NCBI GenBank assembly: GCA_021772015.1
Contig: JAETNS010000004.1
Span: 62,001 to 126,000, forward strand
DNA from: Prevotellaceae bacterium
Lineage (GTDB): Bacteria; Bacteroidota; Bacteroidia; Bacteroidales; Muribaculaceae
Length of the DNA: 64,000 nt
Direction of reading: 5' to 3'
Part shown: positions 10,091-17,513 of the stretch, piece by piece
How positions within the stretch are numbered: position 1 is the first letter of the stretch
How the letters are laid out: each line of letters begins with the position of its first letter
Program-made: the position numbers and the translations under genes
Notes under the pieces: generated by a model
Told to the model about the DNA's origin: nothing
The model's input: only the letters and a program-made list of their open reading frames with translations
Database searches by the model: none

Positions 10091-12031
10091 CTAAAGAAAC
10101 TTACTGTCAACCGTCGGCAACACTATAGGCTTTGAACACGAAACAGTGTGATCTCGCTCGCCGCATATACATCCGCATTTACCTGCGGAACTGCGCAGGG
10201 TGACATCAAGGGAAAGAGTTACTGAAGGTGCTTGTGCCAAAATAGGGAAAGAGATTATGTAATCCATCCCCACGTTAAGGCTTGAACGTCCCGCAGCGGC
10301 TCCTTCGCGCATATTGGTGCCGGCGACACGCACCGGACTGAAGGATGTGCTGGGGTGCCTCAGATCGAATGACCATGAGAGTTTCTGTCCGGGGACACAG
10401 TTGTTGATCACCGAAATGTCCTCTTTGGTATAGGATTCCGAAGAGCTGAAGGCCACTCCCCCATGAATTGTGCCTCCCAATCCATTTCCCTGTGAATAGC
10501 TTACATCACCGCTTAAATCCCAAGAGAACCCGGAAGTATATGTGGTGGACGTGTTAGTGGTCGCCGGGGAATTGCGATGGATCTGCATCCCTCTTGTATT
10601 GCCTCCCGGAATGGTTGTCAATGTCACCTTGTCGCCATACCATTCACATACTTTCGCCATCGTATGAAAACCGTTGGTTGTCACACAAGTCGACCTCACG
10701 CCCTTGTAACATTGTGAGAATGAGCCGAGAAATTCCTGATGGACATAATAATAGTAGCGGTCACCGGAAGCCACGTTCCAGACATCGAACTCGACATTGT
10801 AGATATTGCTCTGTTCGTCATCGGCATAATTGCCACGATAGTCATCTTTTGTCCGGGAATGGGAGTATCCTCCTTCACAGAGAAACACTTTGTGGGCATT
10901 GACCAGCGTCTTAAGGTTGGCAGGCGATTCGGCCCTTGAAAGATTGAGAGTATTCAGTGGTGTATTCGCGTTGATTTCATTCAATATGGATGCCACCCGG
11001 TCGGCGATCTCTCCTTGGGAATAATCAGATATGAATTCCCCATTATGGTCCACAGGAGAAACCTTGAAGAAAAGCCCGCTATAACGGCTGTCATTATCAG
11101 CCGAATAAAAAGGATTTGAGGATGCAGCAAGTATAAAGATAGAGTTTGGAATACCCTGATTCTCTCCATTAAGGGGATTGTATATTCCCATCTCCTCACA
11201 AAACCCACTCAATTGGCCAAAGCTGTCGATATCATCAAGAAGCACGATCATGCCCTCGTCAAGACTTTCCTTGATGACTTTCCGGTCAGACAAAGCGATG
11301 TCATTCCCTTTTATGTATAAGTAATCCCCTTTGCCAAGTCGATCATGCTTCCAATCGACACGATTCGTGAAACGCGCCACAAGATTATCATGCAGACATT
11401 GGTTGTCTTCGGAATCATCGACAGGATGCATAAGATAAAGTGTGCCACGTATTTTCACATTGTCATTGTCTTTGTCAGGCAATGGTTCCGAATAGGAAAT
11501 ATCATCATCAAGAAGACCATCATCAACAACCTCCTCAATCTTTTCAGTGGTCACATCAAACACATAAGAGTCGGAAAAGTCGGAATCCGGAGTGAAATGA
11601 TCATCCAAAGCCATCTCTGAGGAACGGCTTTCCGTCTTATAATCAATAATTTCCCCATCACGAAGCAAAGCCAGCTCTATTTTAACGGTATATTTGAGGG
11701 TTATACTTCCGTCAAGGACAGCTCCTTCAGGAAATGACGGCACAACAATCGCACCGACTTTTCCGGGGACGGACACATAACGCAAAGACTTACGCCATTC
11801 CCGGTTAAGAACCACGGTTTCCTGCAGCCCCTTTTCCCCGTCAAGCAGGAGGTAAACCTCAAAAGGATTGACATGGGACTCGTCTCCCTCGGAATACAAA
11901 GTGATAACCATTTCCACAGCATAATCACCTTCATTGCCGGGAAGATCTTTCTCATCCTTACAACCAACAAAAGGAAGCAATATCGCCAATCCCAAGAATG
12001 CCGATACTGTCTTTACAAAGATCTTTGCCAT
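10091..12031 (-). CDS. Lipoprotein resembling leukocidin/cytolysin-type beta-barrel pore formers
   Basis: 646 aa from MAKIFVKTV. The start is put here, not at 12070, because this ATG directly precedes a good lipoprotein signal (LLPFVGC, Cys24) and a promoter-like GAACTTTG lies between the two ATGs. Residues of about 30-185 are a beta-rich domain with an acidic end. Residues of about 257-327 (MIVLLDDIDSF, IFILAASSNP, GLFFKVSPVD) recall the pro-domain of Vibrio cholerae cytolysin. Residues of about 415-562 (NVEFDVW, GNTRGMQIH, then SGFSWDLSGDVSYSQG, GGVAFSSSESYTKEDISVI, KLSWSFDL) follow the order and glycine/serine/aromatic alternation of the leukocidin/hemolysin core with its membrane stem. 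A cysteine-rich tail (KCGCICGERDHTVSC) is unusual for that family. The resemblance is by eye from memory; function is inferred. Confidence 0.6.
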   Translation of the reverse strand: MAKIFVKTVSAFLGLAILLPFVGCKDEKDLPGNEGDYAVEMVITLYSEGDESHVNPFEVYLLLDGEKGLQETVVLNREWRKSLRYVSVPGKVGAIVVPSFPEGAVLDGSITLKYTVKIELALLRDGEIIDYKTESRSSEMALDDHFTPDSDFSDSYVFDVTTEKIEEVVDDGLLDDDISYSEPLPDKDNDNVKIRGTLYLMHPVDDSEDNQCLHDNLVARFTNRVDWKHDRLGKGDYLYIKGNDIALSDRKVIKESLDEGMIVLLDDIDSFGQLSGFCEEMGIYNPLNGENQGIPNSIFILAASSNPFYSADNDSRYSGLFFKVSPVDHNGEFISDYSQGEIADRVASILNEINANTPLNTLNLSRAESPANLKTLVNAHKVFLCEGGYSHSRTKDDYRGNYADDEQSNIYNVEFDVWNVASGDRYYYYVHQEFLGSFSQCYKGVRSTCVTTNGFHTMAKVCEWYGDKVTLTTIPGGNTRGMQIHRNSPATTNTSTTYTSGFSWDLSGDVSYSQGNGLGGTIHGGVAFSSSESYTKEDISVINNCVPGQKLSWSFDLRHPSTSFSPVRVAGTNMREGAAAGRSSLNVGMDYIISFPILAQAPSVTLSLDVTLRSSAGKCGCICGERDHTVSCSKPIVLPTVDSKFL

Positions 12032-12057
12032 AAAAATCAATTGTTTTTTGATTTCCG

Positions 12058-12065
12058 CAAAGTTC
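12058..12065 (-). promoter_or_regulatory. Likely -7 box for the pore-former-like gene
   Basis: GAACTTTG on the minus strand differs from TAnnTTTG only in the first base. It would give a leader of about 20 bases before the ATG at 12031. Confidence 0.4.
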
Positions 12066-12106
12066 GACATATGTCTGAACTATGACAAATTTCATCATAC
12101 TGCAGT

Positions 12107-12177
12107 TGTACTATATCTGTCCGAATCTCCTCTAACATACTCAAAAATAGCGCAAAATTTGTACTTTTTCATGTACT
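12107..12177 (+). promoter_or_regulatory. Three TGTACT direct repeats in the divergent gap
   Basis: TGTACT occurs at 12107-12112, 12160-12165 and 12172-12177 between the pore-former-like gene and the AraC-type regulator gene. Direct repeats are what AraC-family dimers usually bind; assignment as operators is inference. Confidence 0.35.
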
Positions 12178-12272
12178 GTTTTTGTCTAAACCCTATTAAT
12201 CAATGCCTTACATTCATGTAAACATTCTCCATTTTTTGAATATCTGACATTATCCATCTCAAGGATTTCAAC

Positions 12273-12280
12273 TAATTTTG
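12273..12280 (+). promoter_or_regulatory. -7 box abutting the regulator start codon
   Basis: TAATTTTG ends four bases before the ATG at 12285, so transcription from it would begin at or next to the start codon (leaderless or nearly so). Confidence 0.55.
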
Positions 12281-12284
12281 CGTC

Positions 12285-13943
12285 ATGAAGCACTGGTTGA
12301 TAATTTTAACATGCCTGGCTGCAGGTATAGTCCACGCAACTGCAAATACAACGGAAAGTTGGTCGCCACAAAGTCTGCGCACAATGGTGGTGGACAAACC
12401 AGATTCGGTTTTGAAGATACTTGATCGCGCCGAATCGATCCATCCGAAAGAATTGCCCCCGTTCCGGATCGCAATCCTGCGGGGACTTGCCTATAATGAG
12501 AAGCGGATGTTCTCCCTGGTGGAACGTTATGCTTTGGAAGCATTGAAAAGTGACTCAATAGCCAACTACCCCAATGAACAGCTGAATGCTCTGACGTTGT
12601 TATCAGGCGCACAACGCTATTACGGAGACTATCAGGGTTGTGTCAGTACAGCCACACAAGCTATCGTACTCGCCAGAGAAATTGGAAACAAGCCTGCCGA
12701 GCTGAATATCCTGACCACGATGGCGCAGAATTCGTTCGACATAGGGGAAAGAGAACGGGGATATGAATATCTCCGGCAGGTTATTGATTCCGGAAGCAGT
12801 TCAAATTCCATACGGGATCTTGCCAATGTATCGGCGGCCTATGGGGTAAAAGTCGTAGAGTTGTATGCCGATGGACGATTCAGGGAGGCGCTGACGGAAG
12901 GATTCCGCAGACTTGAACTCATAGATCGAATGGATGAGCTCGGAGGCGCACCCGAGGGCTACACTGATCAACAGAGGGCTTACGCATATGCACGTATCGC
13001 ATCATCAGCCTACATGGCCGGAGATTCACGCGCGGCTCAGGAAGCTTATGAAAATTTCATGTCAACCGTTTACGGGCAGTCGGTGATCGGCAGGGCATAC
13101 ATAACCGACTACCTCCTTGAATCGGGACAATGGGCAAAAATACTGGAATTCACCGCGCCACTATTTCCTCTCTTTGAACAAGCAGACACCATCAATGATG
13201 ATTTCCGCAGCTTGCTTGTCTCCAATGCGAAAGCAAAATACGGACTCGGCAATCAAAAAGACGGATATTTGCTGCTCGAACGCGCGTCTGTGATCCAAGA
13301 CAGCCTGTACTTTCGTGAGAAAAACAGCAAGGCACAGGAACTCGCGACAATCTTTGCCGTCAACGAAAAAGAACTTGAGTTGCAGGCATCAAAGTCTCAG
13401 TCGCAACGAAGACAGATGTTACTGATAGCCTCATCGGGAGCCGCCATATTGGTGATGATCATATTGGTGATCTTATGGGCGCAATACCGTAACACACTAA
13501 GACGCAACCGCATAGCCGCCCAACAAATCGACGAGTTGACCGCGCAGCGCGAGCGGTTGCTCATGGCTGAAAAAAGCGGGAAAATATGCGTCGACCCGAA
13601 GGAGAATGAGTTTCAGCAAATTGAGCGGAAAATAATAGATGAAAGGATTTTCACCAATCCGGACCTCAACAGAGACTCTCTTGCCGAAGCTTGCGGCGTG
13701 TCAAGAGCCAAAATAATGCAACTCCTGCAGACAAACACCGGCCTGACACCAAATGATTATATCAACAAATTACGCGTGGAATATTCGATCAATCTGATCA
13801 AGCAACATCCTGAATGGACGATCGATGCTATAGCCCAGGAGGCCGGATATGTCAGACGCGCCACATATTACAGCCATTTCAACAAAACTTACGGTATCAC
13901 CCCGGCTCAATATCGGAAAAACACAAGCACCGAGAACAGCTGA
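12285..13943 (+). CDS. Membrane-anchored TPR sensor with AraC-type DNA-binding domain
   Basis: 552 aa. A signal peptide or N-terminal anchor (MKHWLIILTCLAAGIVHA) leads into about 330 residues of TPR-like helical repeats placed outside the cytoplasm. One membrane segment follows near residues 385-405 (LLIASSGAAILVMIILVILWA), then a coiled linker and a C-terminal AraC-type helix-turn-helix pair (SLAEACGVSRAKIMQLL and IDAIAQEAGYVRRATYYSHF, ending ITPAQYR). Such proteins are thought to sense an envelope signal and regulate transcription from the membrane. It is divergent from the pore-former-like gene, which is its obvious candidate target. A terminator hairpin follows at 14007. The product is well supported; the target is inference. 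Confidence 0.88.
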   Translation: MKHWLIILTCLAAGIVHATANTTESWSPQSLRTMVVDKPDSVLKILDRAESIHPKELPPFRIAILRGLAYNEKRMFSLVERYALEALKSDSIANYPNEQLNALTLLSGAQRYYGDYQGCVSTATQAIVLAREIGNKPAELNILTTMAQNSFDIGERERGYEYLRQVIDSGSSSNSIRDLANVSAAYGVKVVELYADGRFREALTEGFRRLELIDRMDELGGAPEGYTDQQRAYAYARIASSAYMAGDSRAAQEAYENFMSTVYGQSVIGRAYITDYLLESGQWAKILEFTAPLFPLFEQADTINDDFRSLLVSNAKAKYGLGNQKDGYLLLERASVIQDSLYFREKNSKAQELATIFAVNEKELELQASKSQSQRRQMLLIASSGAAILVMIILVILWAQYRNTLRRNRIAAQQIDELTAQRERLLMAEKSGKICVDPKENEFQQIERKIIDERIFTNPDLNRDSLAEACGVSRAKIMQLLQTNTGLTPNDYINKLRVEYSINLIKQHPEWTIDAIAQEAGYVRRATYYSHFNKTYGITPAQYRKNTSTENS

Positions 13944-14006
13944 TAATTGTCATCAGACCTATCCAAGTTTTTATCACTGACAGATTCACACATCCTCAGA
14001 CAAGAG

Positions 14007-14048
14007 CCACGCCGAACAACACCTTTTTTGCAGGGTTCTTCGGCGTGG
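14007..14048. terminator. Terminator hairpin between convergent genes
   Basis: CCACGCCGAA pairs perfectly with TTCGGCGTGG (10 bp, 22-base loop). It sits between the stops of the AraC-type regulator and the GH5 gene, which converge here. Confidence 0.55.
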
Positions 14049-14073
14049 TCTATTTCATGTCTATAAAGCTCAA

Positions 14074-15093
14074 TCAATCCTTGTGGTTTCGGGTTTTGAT
14101 CGTCTTCATGGCGAGTTTCGCCCATTCCTTCAACTGACCATCCGTCCAATTCATGGCGTTGTCCGACGTATCGGGAGTCACCATCGAACAGGTTTCCTCT
14201 TTATCGGCAATATCCCACATCAACATTGAGAGCTTATGATCATCGGCGAGCTTGACCCATTCATTCCATGAGTCGTAACCGATCGGCCCATCGCCGGTAT
14301 TTTCCATAGAGCCACATTCAGAGATGATAAGCGGCAGCCCGTTTGAAATAGCCTTAAGAGCTTTCTCACGATATTCATCACCGTGACTTGCGGCATAGAA
14401 ATGGAGGGAATAGAGCAAGTTGTCGAATTCGAGCGGAGACTCGGAAGCGAGATCAACATCCTGGTCCCACCGGGGAGTGCCGACGATTATCACTGAATTG
14501 GGGGCTTTCTCCCGAATCAGAGGAATAAGCTCGTTGGCATAGTCTTTGATTTCCTGCCACTCTACCTCGGTTGGCTCGTTCCATATCTCATAAAGGATGT
14601 TAGGTGTGTCGCCATATTTGTCTGTGACAGCACTGAAAAATTTCTTGGCATCGTTGAGCCGATTCTCATGGGAATGCCAGTCGCAGATGACATACATTCC
14701 ATTGTCAATGGCCGCGTCAATGACAGTATACAGTCTTGACATCGCGTCTGCGGAATCAGCATCATAGCAGTTGACGACATCACCGGAGGTATGCGCTCCG
14801 ATGGCAGCACGGGTTATGTTTGCCCCCCATTTCTCCTTGAAGGCCATTACCGTCGAATCGTTGTAGAAACGCCCCCAATTGGAATGCCATCCGAGACTTG
14901 GGCCGTTCAGCACTACCGTGTCGCCGTCTGCGTCACAAAGATAAAGACCATTCACTACAAGGGGGGCCACCGGGGAAGTGACTGTGTCTTCCGTTTTCCC
15001 TATTGTCTCATCGGCGGATTTCTTTCCGCCACAGCTCGCCAAAGAAGCGACGATGGCCGCTCCCATGACAATGGTTGCAAAAGTTTTGTTCAC
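14074..15093 (-). CDS. GH5 glycoside hydrolase lipoprotein
   Basis: 339 aa, close to a single-domain GH5 (cellulase/mannanase fold). Lipoprotein signal ends SLASC (Cys21), so it is anchored outside the cytoplasm. GH5 landmarks in order: LGWHSNWGRFY, a histidine pair in CDWHSHE, the acid/base Glu173 in YEIWNEP, a LHFYA segment, and the nucleophile Glu259 in IISECGS. Enzymes of this type cut beta-1,4 links in cellulose, mannan or related beta-glucans; the WNEP/SECG pattern fits subfamily 2-like endoglucanases, but the substrate is not proven. It follows the esterase gene by 59 bp on the same strand, suggesting joint action on an acetylated plant or host glycan. Confidence 0.92.
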   Translation of the reverse strand: MNKTFATIVMGAAIVASLASCGGKKSADETIGKTEDTVTSPVAPLVVNGLYLCDADGDTVVLNGPSLGWHSNWGRFYNDSTVMAFKEKWGANITRAAIGAHTSGDVVNCYDADSADAMSRLYTVIDAAIDNGMYVICDWHSHENRLNDAKKFFSAVTDKYGDTPNILYEIWNEPTEVEWQEIKDYANELIPLIREKAPNSVIIVGTPRWDQDVDLASESPLEFDNLLYSLHFYAASHGDEYREKALKAISNGLPLIISECGSMENTGDGPIGYDSWNEWVKLADDHKLSMLMWDIADKEETCSMVTPDTSDNAMNWTDGQLKEWAKLAMKTIKTRNHKD

Positions 15094-15152
15094 AATGTTG
15101 TTTTTGAGTTAGTATATTGTCTAAGTAAGTGGTTTTAAATACGATAAGCCAA

Positions 15153-16574
15153 TCAGCGGTCACTTCTGAACGGCACAAGGGGGAGGAAATCAGCTCCACA
15201 GAAGTTGCCGAGCTGGAAGTCATGGAAGCAATAGCGGACATGCACCGGCTTTGCGACATCAGGCGATGACAATATTATATATGCCCTCTGGTCATCAATG
15301 CCCACGACCTCTGCCGGATGGAAGATTTTGTCTTCGCCTGCGATCTCAAACCCCTTTATGTCATAATTACGGCATAGTCCGTCGCGATAGGCATGGAAGT
15401 CAACGCGGATCCTGTCACCCTGTGGTGTGAGGCTTTTGAAGCGGGGAGAATCAACCGGAAACTGTTTATGGCCATAGGAGCGGTTCAGCGCAAGATTTCC
15501 GAGGCGATTCCCGACAGTCTTTTTTTCCGCAGGATGGATATTATGGCGTTCATGAGGCTGCGCCATATCGTTGGTCGCGACCATACCGCTGTTGGGGATC
15601 TTAGACACCGCGTCCCACTGCGCCTCGCGCAGATATGGCGAACGATCATTGCCATAATCAAACGGCGCGATCTCGACTGCATAGAAAGGGATTTCCCCTT
15701 CCCCGATCATGTCGCGCCAATGACCGACCATTGTAGCCAGACGATCGGCATATGTCTGCCAGGTATCGACATTGGAACAACCCTGATACCATATTATTCC
15801 TTTATATGTATAGTCTTTGACCGGCAGGAACATCGCGTTATACATCAAAACCGGCCGCATATAGTGAACCATACTCTCCATGCTGTCCCGGTCAAGACTG
15901 ATATCAGGATATCCTTTCACTATTTCCTCGGGGAGCCACCCCTCGACAGTCGCTCCTCCATAAGCCGCGCTGACAATGCCGACAGGTACATCCAGCACAT
16001 CTGACAGCCGCTTGGCAAAATGCCAGCCTACAGCACTGAATTCCGGAGAGGTCTTGGGAGACGGCACAACCCATGAGGCAGCGACTGTATCGACAGGAGT
16101 ATAACTCTGAGTCAACGGTACTGTGATAAAACGGATGGAACCGGCTCTGCGGGCAGACTCCGCCACTTCATCATATCCGCCGTTTACAGGACACGGTTCA
16201 TAACCTTTCAATGGCATCTGCATGTTTGACTGCCCCGAAGCCAGCCAGACTTCCCCTACAAGGATATTTTCTATGTTGGCCACATCGCCGTCGACTTTGT
16301 CTGTAAAAGAAACGGAATGTTTGTCATAAGAGCCTTTCGGAGTCTGCACCTTCACAGTCCAGCGGCCGTCAGCATCTGCGCGTGCCAAGAAAATCGTATC
16401 GCTCCACGACGGTCTGATTTCCACCTCACCGGATGGAGTAGCATCTCCCCATAATCTGGCTTCGGTGTCTTGCTGCAATACCATATTGCTGCCTATCATG
16501 GGGTTGAGTTTTATTTTAGCTTCAAAAGCAACGAATGTGACAGCCATCAGTGAAGCTACAAACAGTCTTTTCAT
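15153..16574 (-). CDS. Sialate O-acetylesterase-like SGNH esterase
   Basis: 473 aa with a signal peptide (MKRLFVASLMAVTFVAFEA). The N-terminal part resembles the beta-sandwich of 9-O-acetylesterases (NPMIGSNMVLQQ). The SGNH core follows: GEVWLASGQSNMQMP with nucleophile Ser116, the oxyanion-hole Gly in SAAYGGATVEGW, IIWYQGCSNVD, and the catalytic His in ERHNIHPAEK. Members remove acetyl groups from sialic acids or from plant polysaccharides (families CE6/CE20). First gene of a two-gene unit with the GH5 lipoprotein, so hemicellulose deacetylation is a reasonable guess, with host sialoglycan deacetylation as the alternative. The nearest promoter-like site, TTACTTTG, is non-canonical. Confidence 0.9.
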   Translation of the reverse strand: MKRLFVASLMAVTFVAFEAKIKLNPMIGSNMVLQQDTEARLWGDATPSGEVEIRPSWSDTIFLARADADGRWTVKVQTPKGSYDKHSVSFTDKVDGDVANIENILVGEVWLASGQSNMQMPLKGYEPCPVNGGYDEVAESARRAGSIRFITVPLTQSYTPVDTVAASWVVPSPKTSPEFSAVGWHFAKRLSDVLDVPVGIVSAAYGGATVEGWLPEEIVKGYPDISLDRDSMESMVHYMRPVLMYNAMFLPVKDYTYKGIIWYQGCSNVDTWQTYADRLATMVGHWRDMIGEGEIPFYAVEIAPFDYGNDRSPYLREAQWDAVSKIPNSGMVATNDMAQPHERHNIHPAEKKTVGNRLGNLALNRSYGHKQFPVDSPRFKSLTPQGDRIRVDFHAYRDGLCRNYDIKGFEIAGEDKIFHPAEVVGIDDQRAYIILSSPDVAKPVHVRYCFHDFQLGNFCGADFLPLVPFRSDR

Positions 16575-16711
16575 GATTCTAAGTTAAGGAATATATGGTA
16601 ACCAAGAGCCATTCAACAGCTCTTTCAGGCAACCAAATAGCGTTTCAGGGCTTACCGATGCAAAGTAACGGCTTTTTCGCGACATATTCAAAAATAAATT
16701 CTATTTTTCCC

Positions 16712-16741
16712 TTGACATATTCAAAAAAAGCATTACCTTTG
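16712..16741 (+). promoter_or_regulatory. Promoter of tRNA-Gly
   Basis: TTGACA at 16712-16717, a 16-base spacer, then TACCTTTG at 16734-16741, about 20 bases before the tRNA. Confidence 0.7.
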
Positions 16742-16760
16742 CAATCGAAAACGAAATCAC

Positions 16761-16833
16761 GCGGTAATAGCTCAGTTGGTAGAGCATCAGCTTCCCAAGC
16801 TGAGGGTCGCGAGTTCGAGCCTCGTTTACCGCT
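16761..16833 (+). tRNA. tRNA-Gly (CCC anticodon)
   Basis: 73 bases. Acceptor arms GCGGTAA/TTACCGC, D-stem GCTC/GAGC, anticodon stem TCAGC/GCTGA with loop TTCCCAA (anticodon CCC), and T-arm GCGAG-TTCGAGC-CTCGT. Discriminator T; no CCA is encoded. Confidence 0.95.
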
Positions 16834-16841
16834 CTATAATG

Positions 16842-16891
16842 GAATCGCTTAAAATCAACAGATTAATGTGATTTTGGCGATTCTTTTGTTT
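16842..16891 (+). terminator. Terminator after tRNA-Gly
   Basis: GAATCGC/GCGATTC and AAAATCA/TGATTTT helices separated by a small internal loop are followed by TTTTGTTT. Confidence 0.65.
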
Positions 16892-16931
16892 AGAAATATA
16901 CTTCATTTATTTATCTCTAAATCATACTCCA

Positions 16932-17345
16932 ATGAAGAAGTCTATTCTTTTCTCGTTCTTGATGGCGATCTTCGCCATAACCATCTCTTCCTGCTCGTCA
17001 AGCCAGGACGAACTGAAAAAAGCCTGCGAGGAAGCTACCAAACAGTGCCCGGTTCAAGCTGATTACGGCATGTCGATAGTTTCGATCGATTATGCTGACA
17101 ACAATGTCGTTTACAACGTCGAGGTAGACGAGGCCATCTACGGGCCCGATGCGATCCAGCAGTTCTCCGGAGCAAAAGAGCAGATGCGTGACGCAATGAA
17201 GCAAGCCATCTTGTCAGGCTCTGACAAAGAGATCGCCGCAATGGTGGAAATGTGCCGCAAAGCAAATGCCAATATCGTGTTCAAATACACCGGCAAGCCC
17301 TCCGGCAAATCTTTCGACATAGAGATTCCCGCCAGCGAACTCTGA
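16932..17345 (+). CDS. Small lipoprotein of unknown function
   Basis: 137 aa. Signal peptide with lipobox ISSC (Cys21), then a serine-rich linker and a compact alpha/beta region (DYGMSIVSIDYADNNVVYNVEVDE, then a long helix and VFKYTGKPSGKSFDIEIP). I do not recognise a named family. The short beta hairpins followed by a long helix recall small secreted or periplasmic domains. It stands alone between the tRNA-Gly terminator and its own strong 20-bp terminator hairpin. Confidence 0.8.
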   Translation: MKKSILFSFLMAIFAITISSCSSSQDELKKACEEATKQCPVQADYGMSIVSIDYADNNVVYNVEVDEAIYGPDAIQQFSGAKEQMRDAMKQAILSGSDKEIAAMVEMCRKANANIVFKYTGKPSGKSFDIEIPASEL

Positions 17346-17360
17346 TTATTGCAAGATCCG

Positions 17361-17408
17361 AAAAATCGCGGCCTGTCATCGCAATTGATGACAGGCCGCG
17401 ATTTTTTT
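17361..17408 (+). terminator. Strong terminator after the small lipoprotein gene
   Basis: A perfect 20-bp stem (17361-17380 with 17387-17406) with a 6-base loop and a T-run to 17408. Confidence 0.9.
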
Positions 17409-17440
17409 AAGAAATATTTTTTTCATCGGATATACTTTCC

Positions 17441-17448
17441 TATATTTG
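17441..17448 (+). promoter_or_regulatory. -7 box for fbp
   Basis: TATATTTG, giving a leader of about 60 bases before the fbp ATG at 17514. Confidence 0.65.
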
Positions 17449-17513
17449 CATTGAAGTCATCTAATAAAAGGTTGGTATGGCTTCATTGGTTCATTCATGT
17501 AATCTTGCAAGCT

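Noticed and set aside
12032-12070. Upstream ATG for the pore-former-like gene
   Set aside because: It would bury the lipoprotein signal 13 residues in and overlaps the likely -7 box.
16595-16852. Open frame across the tRNA-Gly gene
   Set aside because: The tRNA cloverleaf is complete; the frame has no family features.
17349-17513. 55-codon upstream extension of fbp
   Set aside because: It would run through a 20-bp terminator and the fbp -7 box.
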